Of a DNA stretch of 8,867 nucleotides, positions 1-5,405 are shown piece by piece. The DNA comes from an uncultured Collinsella sp. (lineage in GTDB: Bacteria > Actinomycetota > Coriobacteriia > Coriobacteriales > Coriobacteriaceae): positions 1 through 8,867 of the forward strand of contig URZJ01000065.1 in the NCBI GenBank assembly GCA_900552395.1, read 5' to 3'. Within the stretch, counting starts at the first letter, position 1. Each line of letters starts with the position of its first letter. The position numbers and the translations under genes were made by a program. A model generated the notes under the pieces. The model was not told the origin of the DNA. It searched no databases and saw only the letters and a program-made list of their open reading frames with translations.

Positions 1-801
1 CTTGTACAGATAACGAGCCAGCTCATGGAGCTTAAACTTGTTCTCCTTGAGGATCTGCAGAGCGCGCTCGTGCGCATCCTCGATCAGCTTGGCGACAATC
101 GCGTCCACGCGTTCGGCCGTACCGGGGGCGCAGGTGAGCGACGTATCCTGGTTGAGGTACGCATTCTGAACGGTACCGAGCGCCATCATGCCAAACTCAT
201 CGGACATGCCAAAGCGCGTCACCATGTTGCGGGCGAGCTTGGTGGCCTGCTCGATATCGTTGGCGGCACCGGTCGTCATCTCGCCAAAGATAAGCTCCTC
301 GGCTGCACGGCCACCGCAATAGACAGCGAGCTTGTCCAGGACTTCCTGGCGCGTGGTCAGGAAGCGCTCATCCTCCTCGACCTGCATGGTGTAGCCCAGA
401 GCACCGCTCGTACGCGGCACGATGGTGATCTTGGTAACCGGCGCAGAACCCTTCTGGCGGGCGGCAACGATGGCATGGCCGATCTCGTGATAGGACACGA
501 CCTGTTTCTCGTGGTCGGACAGAACCGTGGACTTACGCTGCTGGCCGGCGATGACGACCTCCACCGACTCCTCAAAGTCATCCTGAGTCGCGCGCTTGCG
601 ACCCTCGCGGACGGCACGCAGCGCGCCCTCGTTGATGATATTGGCCAGGTCGGCGCCCGAGGCACCGGGCGTGGCGCGGGCAATCGCGGTCAGGTCGATC
701 GGCGGCTGAGTCTTCACGCTCTTGGCATGCAACTCAAGGATGTTCTTACGGCCGGTCAGATCGGGCAGCTCAACGGGGATGCGGCGGTCGAAGCGGCCAG
801 G
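1..801 (-). CDS. ftsH: FtsH ATP-dependent zinc metalloprotease, C-terminal part only (broken at 5' side, runs off the left edge)
   Basis: This reads from about 801 down to base 1 without a stop. The protein starts at PGRFDRRIPVELPDL, the end of the AAA+ core with the arginine-finger region (FtsH normally reads RPGRFDR). It continues through the lid (PGASGADLANIINEGAL) into the M41 peptidase domain. The zinc site HEIGH is encoded at 475-489, and the third zinc ligand is probably the Asp of AANDIEQAT at 256-258. FtsH is a membrane-anchored hexameric protease that degrades misassembled membrane proteins and some regulators. The membrane segments, Walker A and Walker B are all absent: upstream of about 801 the DNA becomes an MFS gene in another frame. 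No start codon or ribosome site of its own is visible, so this copy cannot make working FtsH as drawn. The C-terminal end lies outside the window. The family call is very sure; whether the break is biological is not. Confidence 0.93.
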
Positions 802-1220
802 GTGATGCCGGAGGCCAGGCCCTTCTTGTCGATGAACCACTTTTGGCCGGTGGTGAGCGCCGGGTTGTAACCCAGGCCGTTGCCGATGGCGGCGACGAGC
901 GAGAACCACAGGTAGAACTGCCACGGCTCGGTGACGGTGCCGGACATGAACCAGCCCAAGCCGTAGCACACGGCGGCGGCGATCACGACGTTGCGCGGGC
1001 CGATCTTATCGGAGATGCGACCGGCGAAGATGCCCGTCACGGCCATGATGGTCTGAAAGACCGGGAAAGCCCAGGTAAGAGCGCTGGACCACTCGGGGTA
1101 GACGGCGAGCAGGTTCTTGCTCACGACGGAATACAGTGCGATGGAGCTGATGAAGAACATGGTGACGCACGCGGCGGAAAGCACGACGGCGCGACCCTTG
1201 TTGGAGTTGGTGGAAGCCAT
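756..1220 (-). CDS. MFS transporter of the oxalate/formate-antiporter (OFA) type, N-terminal fragment
   Basis: The frame encodes 154 residues, of which about the first 140 are transporter. The last 10 or so (STAASPLSCPI) are FtsH DNA read in the wrong frame up to a TGA at 756-758. Four membrane segments are visible at roughly residues 11-33, 47-67, 77-94 and 99-121. The MFS loop 2-3 motif appears as GRISDKIGPR (67-76), and KWFIDKKGLASGI (127-139) matches the loop before helix 5 in OFA-type carriers. Full members have 12 helices and about 400-450 residues, so two thirds is missing and the fragment should not transport. The ATG at 1218-1220 has a modest GAAAGAG ribosome site. The dehydrogenase gene ends 65 bases upstream on the same strand, so the two are probably co-transcribed and the lost substrate may have been that enzyme's substrate or product (inference). 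Confidence 0.85.
   Translation of the reverse strand: MASTNSNKGRAVVLSAACVTMFFISSIALYSVVSKNLLAVYPEWSSALTWAFPVFQTIMAVTGIFAGRISDKIGPRNVVIAAAVCYGLGWFMSGTVTEPWQFYLWFSLVAAIGNGLGYNPALTTGQKWFIDKKGLASGITLAASTAASPLSCPI
787..802. other. Junction between MFS fragment and ftsH fragment
   Basis: On the minus strand, MFS coding sequence (frame with lowest base divisible by 3) gives way to FtsH coding sequence (shifted by one frame). FtsH matches its family from the Pro of PGRFDR (codon 799-801) onward. The residue before it is His instead of the usual Arg, so FtsH identity stops there. MFS identity is convincing down to about GLASGIT (codon 802-804). The bases between can be read plausibly in both genes, which suggests a short shared stretch around CCTGGCCGCTTCG. 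Such a microhomology fits illegitimate recombination or a false contig join equally well. Confidence 0.8.
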
Positions 1221-1285
1221 TGGACTCTTTCTAATCGATGCGGGGGAGGGGCGGGCATCACCGCGAGCCTCCCTGTCGGGCTGGT

Positions 1286-2167
1286 TTACTGGTCAGTGGG
1301 CTTTGCGACGCCGGACTCGTCGGACCAAAGCTCGACGCCCTTGTTCTTGAGGTAGTTGTCGGCAAAGGCTCGGCGGCCGCCGGGCTTGGCGGTGAGGTCG
1401 CCCATCATGTTGGAGAAACCGCCGTCGACCTTGATGGCGTCGCCGGTGGTAAAGTCCGAGCGCCTGGACGCCAGGAACATGACGGCGTTGGCGATATCGC
1501 TGACCTCGCCGATGCGGCGCGTAGCGATAAGGCGGCTGCGGCTCTTCTCGACCTCGGGGTCAGCGTAAAAGCTCGCCGACATGGGGGTCTTGACAAAGCA
1601 GGGCTCGACGCAGTTGGAGCGCACGCCGTAGGGGCCCCACTCGGCGGCCAGCATCTTGGACATCATGTTGACGCCCGCCTTGGTGGAGCTGTACACGCCC
1701 GAGAACGTCTCGGGGGAGTGGCTGGCAACGGTCGAGATGTGCACCAGACGACCCTGGCCGGCCTTGATCATCTCGCGACCAAAGCGCTGCGAAGTGATGA
1801 AGTAGCCGGTAAGGTTGACGTTGATGACGTCGTTCCAGTCACTCAACGGCAGGTCCTCCATGGCTGCGAAGCGCAGGATGCCGGCGGTGTTGACGAGGAC
1901 GTCGACGCGGCCGAAGTCGGCGATGGTGGCGTCGACGGCGGCCTGAACCTCGCCCTCGTTGCAGGCGTTCATCTTGTAGCCCTCGGCGTGGATGCCAAAC
2001 TCGGCGGCGAGGTCGGCGGCTGCGGCCTTGACCTTTTCCTCGTCTAGGTCGAGCAGGACGACGTTGGCGCCGTTGCGGGCGAACTCGCGGCAAATCTCGA
2101 CGCCCATGCCGCCGAGTGCGCCGGTAACGGCGCATACATCGCCCTCGAGCTTAAGCCAATTGCTCAT
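1286..2167 (-). CDS. Short-chain dehydrogenase/reductase (SDR), NAD-type, substrate unknown
   Basis: A 293-residue Rossmann-fold oxidoreductase of the classical SDR type, cytosolic. The cofactor motif TGALGGMG is at 15-22. Asp40 at the end of the second strand (VVLLDLD) points to NAD(H) rather than NADP(H). The structural NNAG motif reads NTAG (93-96), the tetrad Asn is probably Asn118 (NVNL), and the active site YSSTK gives Tyr159 and Lys163. The usual catalytic Ser aligns, without gaps, to Thr146 in HISTVAS, with Ser145 just before it. The family's closing VDGG is followed by about 40 extra residues ending PTDQ, longer than the typical 250-residue member. The start is supported by an AAGGGAAG ribosome site at 2173-2180. 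It is divergent from the LysR gene and upstream of the MFS fragment, so LysR control is likely. It does not resemble the Collinsella 7-beta-hydroxysteroid dehydrogenase as I remember it. The substrate may be a sugar acid, polyol or other alcohol; it cannot be settled here. Confidence 0.9.
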   Translation of the reverse strand: MSNWLKLEGDVCAVTGALGGMGVEICREFARNGANVVLLDLDEEKVKAAAADLAAEFGIHAEGYKMNACNEGEVQAAVDATIADFGRVDVLVNTAGILRFAAMEDLPLSDWNDVINVNLTGYFITSQRFGREMIKAGQGRLVHISTVASHSPETFSGVYSSTKAGVNMMSKMLAAEWGPYGVRSNCVEPCFVKTPMSASFYADPEVEKSRSRLIATRRIGEVSDIANAVMFLASRRSDFTTGDAIKVDGGFSNMMGDLTAKPGGRRAFADNYLKNKGVELWSDESGVAKPTDQ

Positions 2168-2193
2168 AGGAACTTCCCTTCTTGTGCCTCCCG

Positions 2194-2220
2194 GTGGGTC
2201 GCTCCCATTAATCGACCCAC
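2194..2220. promoter_or_regulatory. Perfect 8-bp inverted repeat upstream of the dehydrogenase gene
   Basis: GTGGGTCG (2194-2201) and CGACCCAC (2213-2220) are exact reverse complements separated by 11 bases. It sits 27-53 bases before the dehydrogenase start. It could be a regulator operator with half-sites about two helical turns apart, or an RNA hairpin in the leader. No T-run follows on either strand, so it is not a normal terminator. Confidence 0.5.
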
Positions 2221-2236
2221 GTGGTTTTCGCTGGTT

Positions 2237-2265
2237 ATCGTATGCTTTGGATTTGCGCAGGTGAA
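2237..2265 (-). promoter_or_regulatory. Candidate sigma-70 promoter for the dehydrogenase gene
   Basis: Reading the minus strand, TTCACC (2260-2265) and TACGAT (2237-2242) are 17 bases apart, each 4 of 6 to consensus. Transcription would start near 2230, leaving about 60 bases of leader that include the dyad at 2194-2220. This is a weak match typical of an activator-dependent promoter; other placements are possible. Confidence 0.35.
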
Positions 2266-2310
2266 TTGCATATTTGTTAGAATGGCGTTAACCGTAGGTT
2301 TACACTGTGC

Positions 2311-2333
2311 ATTGAGGTTTGTTCTCAATTGAG
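2311..2333. promoter_or_regulatory. Overlapping dyads, candidate LysR-family binding site
   Basis: ATTGAG (2311-2316) and CTCAAT (2324-2329) form an inverted repeat with a 7-base gap. The right half is also part of the perfect 10-base palindrome CTCAATTGAG (2324-2333). LysR-type regulators bind short A/T-rich interrupted dyads in the gap between their own gene and a divergent target, which is exactly the position here. Assigning it to this LysR protein is inference. Confidence 0.4.
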
Positions 2334-2389
2334 CTCGTGACCTGCGAAAACGACCCCCTGCGGTGCTGTGGGCCCGCGCGTGCGAAAAC

Positions 2390-2394
2390 GGGAG
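2390..2394 (+). promoter_or_regulatory. Ribosome binding site deciding the GTG start of the LysR-type gene
   Basis: GGGAG lies six bases before GTG at 2401. This selects the start giving MYDRRLEAI, the usual beginning of a LysR helix-turn-helix, over the in-frame GTG at 2368, which adds 11 basic residues and has no comparable site. Confidence 0.7.
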
Positions 2395-2400
2395 ATTGAC

Positions 2401-3279
2401 GTGTACGATCGACGACTTGAGGCCATATCGGCCGCCGCGGAGCTGGGAAGTTTCTCGCGTGCCGCGGCAAAGCTGCGCGTGTCGACGCCGGCACTCGTCA
2501 AGCAGGTTTCGGGCTTCGAGGCCGAGTTCGGCATCACGCTGTTCGAGCGCTCGCATTCGGGCGTCAAGGTGACGCCGGCTGGTGCGCTACTGGTGGACGA
2601 CGCGCGCTCGATCATGCGCCAGTCTGAGGACGCACTGCGTCGTGCCCGGCGCGCGGCGGGCGATGGCGGTGCGGTGCGCCTGGGCGTGTCGATGATGTGC
2701 CCGGGGCGCCAGACACTGTCGATGTGGACGGGCGTGCACGAGCTGGAGCCGTCACTGCGCTTTGAGATTGTGCCGGTGAGTGACCTTTATGATGAGCGCG
2801 AGACCGTTATGCGCAGTCTGGGACGCGAGGTCGACGTGGTGCAGTCGAGTTTTTCGACCCCGCGCTGGGGAGACGCCTGCCAAAAGCTTCGCATCGTTAC
2901 CGTGCCGTTTTATATCGACGTGCCGCGCACAAGCCGACTCGCGCGCAAGACGCGCATCACGGTTGCCGACCTGGAGGGTATGCGCCTGCGCGTGCTTCGT
3001 CACGGCAACGACGCCATGGACAGCCTGCGTATCGATCTTTTGGCCGACGGCGGCGTGGACGTGATCGACGTGGACAGCTTTGACTTTGCGCTTTTTAACG
3101 AGGCGGAGGAAAAGGGCGACGCGGTGCTCACCTGCGGAGCGTGGTCGGGCGTGCACCCGGCCTTTGTGGGCGTACCGTTTTTGTGCGGCCGCGAGGTGCC
3201 GGTCTATTTGCACTACCCGCTCGAGCCCACCCTCCAAGTCCAAAAATTCGTCAACGCCATTGCCCAACTCCTCAAGTAG
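2401..3279 (+). CDS. LysR-type transcriptional regulator
   Basis: A DNA-binding transcription factor of 292 residues, a normal LysR length, starting at GTG 2401. Residues 1-60 are the winged helix-turn-helix: RRLEAISAAAELGSFSRAAA, then STPALVKQV as recognition helix, then FGITLFERSHSGVKVTPAG as wing. A helical linker follows (about 61-85), then an effector-binding domain with VRLGVSMMCPG, TVPFYIDVP and GVPFLCGREVPVYL. It is transcribed away from the dehydrogenase/MFS genes across a 233-base gap, the standard arrangement for a LysR regulator and its target, and probably also controls itself. The ligand is unknown; substrate or product of the dehydrogenase is a reasonable guess. The TAG stop at 3277-3279 is 12 bases before a strong terminator. 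The effector domain is divergent enough that no subfamily can be named. Confidence 0.92.
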   Translation: MYDRRLEAISAAAELGSFSRAAAKLRVSTPALVKQVSGFEAEFGITLFERSHSGVKVTPAGALLVDDARSIMRQSEDALRRARRAAGDGGAVRLGVSMMCPGRQTLSMWTGVHELEPSLRFEIVPVSDLYDERETVMRSLGREVDVVQSSFSTPRWGDACQKLRIVTVPFYIDVPRTSRLARKTRITVADLEGMRLRVLRHGNDAMDSLRIDLLADGGVDVIDVDSFDFALFNEAEEKGDAVLTCGAWSGVHPAFVGVPFLCGREVPVYLHYPLEPTLQVQKFVNAIAQLLK

Positions 3280-3291
3280 CTCACACAAAAC

Positions 3292-3319
3292 GAGGCCCTG
3301 GCCAAACGGCCAGGGCCTC
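3292..3319. terminator. Bidirectional intrinsic terminator between convergent genes
   Basis: GAGGCCCTGGCC (3292-3303), loop AAAC, then the exact complement GGCCAGGGCCTC (3308-3319): a perfect 12-base-pair stem. On the plus strand CTTTTATT follows after a few bases (3325-3332), ending the LysR transcript. On the minus strand the stem is followed by GTTTTGTG, so it can also stop read-through from the ABC operon. Confidence 0.88.
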
Positions 3320-3362
3320 ACTAACTTTTATTCCGTTCTAAATGACGGGCTGATTGCGCGCA

Positions 3363-3470
3363 GGAGGGTGCCCCCGGGGCGGCGGGGTATTTCCTCCGCG
3401 CGCAGTTTCGCAGCGAAGCGAGAATGTTTGAGCACGGAGGAATTACCCCGCCGCCCCCGGGGCACCCTCC
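3363..3470. repeat. Long GC-rich inverted repeat, 36-base arms and 36-base centre
   Basis: The left arm 3363-3398 and the right arm 3435-3470 are reverse complements with only two mismatched positions. Each arm begins or ends with the GGAGGGTGCCCC block and closes with TTCCTCCG next to the centre. The centre 3399-3434 holds its own palindrome TTCGCAGCGAA (3407-3417). The element starts 16 bases past the stop of the ABC exporter gene. It looks like a mobile or dispersed palindromic element (REP or MITE-like) or a very strong 3'-end RNA hairpin. No T-run follows on either strand, and no target-site duplication is evident at the edges. Only one copy is in the window, so dispersal cannot be seen here. 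Confidence 0.75.
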
Positions 3471-3485
3471 GTGGAACAAACCTGC

Positions 3486-5405
3486 CTACTCCAGCTCAAA
3501 CGCGCCGGTATATAGCTGGTAGTAATACCCGCGCTTGGCGATCAGCTCGTCGTGGTTGCCGCGCTCGATGATGCGGCCGTGATCCAGACAGATGATCGCG
3601 TCGGAGTTGCGCACGGTGGACAGGCGGTGCGCGATGACAAACGTCGTGCGGCCCTCCATGAGTTTATCCATGCCCGCCTGCACGATAGCCTCGGTGCGGG
3701 TGTCGATACTCGATGTGGCTTCGTCCAGAATCATCGCCGGCGGATCGGCGACGGCGGCGCGCGCGATCGAAATCAGCTGGCGCTGGCCCTGCGAAAGCTG
3801 GGCACCGTTACCGGTAAGCATGGTGTCGTAGCCGTCGGGCAGGCGGGTGATAAAGTCGTCGGCGCCGGCGAGCTTGGCCGCCGCGATGCACTCCTCGTCG
3901 GTGGCGCTCAGGTTGCCGTAGCGGATGTTATCCATCACGGTGCCGGTGAACAGGTTCACGTCCTGCAGCACGACGCCCAGGCTTCGGCGCAGGTCGGCCT
4001 TGCGGATCTTGTTGACGTTGATGCCGTCGTAGCGGATCTTGCCGTCGGCGATGTCGTAGAAGCGGTTGATGAGGTTGGTGATGGTCGTCTTGCCGGCTCC
4101 GGTGGCGCCGACAAACGCGACCTTCTGGCCCGGCTTGGCAAACACGGACACGCCGTGCAGCACCTCGTGGTCGGGCGTGTAACCAAAGTCCACGTTGTCC
4201 ATAACCAGATCGCCGCGCAGCGGTACGTACTCGATCTCGCCGGTTGCGCGGTGCGGATGTTTCCATGCCCACATGCCGGTGTGGTGGTCGGCCTCCTCGA
4301 GCTGCCAGGTATCGGGGTTGACCTGCGCGTTGACGAGCGTCACATAGCCTTCGTCGGCTTCGGGCTTCTCGTCGATGAGCTCAAAGATACGGTCGGCGCC
4401 GGCGAGGCCCATGACCACGGCGTTGATCTGCTGCGAGATCTGGCCGATCTGTCCGCAGAACTGCTTGGTCATGTTGAGGAACGGCACCACGACGGCGATG
4501 GACAGCGCCATGCCCGAGATGCTCAGGTTGGGCACGCCCAGCGCCAGGAAAATGCCGCCCGCCAGTGCGACCAGCACGTAGAGCAGGTTGCCCAGGTTCA
4601 TAAGGATGGGCATGAGGATGTTAGCGTACATGTTGGCCTTCTGGGAGACCTCGAAGAGCTTCTCGTTGCGCTCGTCAAAATCGGCCTCGGCGGCAGACTC
4701 GTGGCAGAACGCCTTGACGACCTTCTGACCGTTCATGACTTCCTCGATATGGCCCTCGACCACGCCGAGCTCGGTCTGCTGCGCAATGAAGAAACGCGCG
4801 GAATTGGAGCCGAGCAGCTTGGTCATAAAGGTCATAAAGGCGACGCCGGCGATGATGACCAGGCACATCCACACGCTGTAGTACAGCATGATAAAGAACA
4901 CCGTGACGATGATGATGATCGTCATGAGCAGGTTGGGCAGCGACTGACTGATCATCTGGCGCAGCGTATCGATGTCGTTGGTGTAGTGGCTCATGATATC
5001 GCCGCGCTGGTGCGTGTCGAAGTAGCGGATCGGCAGGTCCTGCATGCGGTTGAACATCATCTCGCGCAGCTTCTCGAGCGAGCCCTGCGTGACGATAGCC
5101 ATGGCGCGGTTCCAGAAGAGCGAGGACAGGACACCGACGCCGTAGATGCAGGCGAGGGTGGTCACGAGCTGCAGAATCTTGGGCTGTGCGGCTTCCCAAT
5201 CGCCCGACTGCCACGATTCGCTAATAATCTGCAGGGCGCTCTGCAGGAAGGTCGCGCCGATGGAGTTGATGATGGCGCAGAGCACCACGCCGGCGACGAC
5301 AAGGGGCAAAAGCACGGGATAGAAGTCAAAGAGCGTCTTGATGAGGCGCGACATGGTGCCGCCCTTACGGTTGAGCGCGCGCTCGGCGGTCGTTGCCTTA
5401 CTCAT
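3486..5405 (-). CDS. Heterodimeric ABC exporter subunit B (membrane domain fused to catalytic ATPase)
   Basis: 639 residues from the ATG at 5403-5405, supported by GGAAGGAGG just upstream. A longer in-frame reading from 5588 would overlap the previous gene by 190 bases with low-complexity Arg/Ser sequence and is rejected. The N-terminal half has about six membrane helices, the C-terminal half an ATPase. Walker A is GATGAGKTT (433-441), the signature is LSQGQ (537-541) instead of LSGGQ, Walker B ends LDEATSSID with catalytic Glu562, and the switch His is His593 (IAHRLS). A segment of about 45 residues (351-395, with TGMWAWKHPH) separates the two domains, as I recall from related exporters in gut Firmicutes. 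The canonical Glu and His with an odd signature are the mirror image of the partner gene. The pair should therefore form one working and one degenerate ATP site, as in TM287/288 and BmrCD pumps. Its start overlaps the partner's stop by 8 bases. Likely a multidrug or lipid exporter in the cytoplasmic membrane; substrate unknown. Confidence 0.93.
   Translation of the reverse strand: MSKATTAERALNRKGGTMSRLIKTLFDFYPVLLPLVVAGVVLCAIINSIGATFLQSALQIISESWQSGDWEAAQPKILQLVTTLACIYGVGVLSSLFWNRAMAIVTQGSLEKLREMMFNRMQDLPIRYFDTHQRGDIMSHYTNDIDTLRQMISQSLPNLLMTIIIIVTVFFIMLYYSVWMCLVIIAGVAFMTFMTKLLGSNSARFFIAQQTELGVVEGHIEEVMNGQKVVKAFCHESAAEADFDERNEKLFEVSQKANMYANILMPILMNLGNLLYVLVALAGGIFLALGVPNLSISGMALSIAVVVPFLNMTKQFCGQIGQISQQINAVVMGLAGADRIFELIDEKPEADEGYVTLVNAQVNPDTWQLEEADHHTGMWAWKHPHRATGEIEYVPLRGDLVMDNVDFGYTPDHEVLHGVSVFAKPGQKVAFVGATGAGKTTITNLINRFYDIADGKIRYDGINVNKIRKADLRRSLGVVLQDVNLFTGTVMDNIRYGNLSATDEECIAAAKLAGADDFITRLPDGYDTMLTGNGAQLSQGQRQLISIARAAVADPPAMILDEATSSIDTRTEAIVQAGMDKLMEGRTTFVIAHRLSTVRNSDAIICLDHGRIIERGNHDELIAKRGYYYQLYTGAFELE

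Noticed and set aside
25..870. Plus-strand open frame across the ftsH/MFS junction
   Set aside because: Antisense shadow of FtsH coding sequence; the minus strand encodes an unmistakable M41 peptidase with HEIGH.
756..1220. A genuine MFS-FtsH fusion protein
   Set aside because: The two reading frames differ at the junction and the MFS frame stops at 756-758, so no fused product is made.
1238..2047. Plus-strand open frame opposite the dehydrogenase
   Set aside because: Antisense to a clear SDR; composition typical of a reverse-complement shadow.
1286..2167. Bile-acid hydroxysteroid dehydrogenase
   Set aside because: General SDR motifs only; the sequence does not resemble the Collinsella 7-beta enzyme or BaiA as I remember them, and no bile-acid genes are nearby.
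3363..3470. Ordinary intrinsic terminator
   Set aside because: The 36-base arms with a 36-base centre and no T-run on either side do not fit; the neighbouring hairpin at 3292-3319 does that job.
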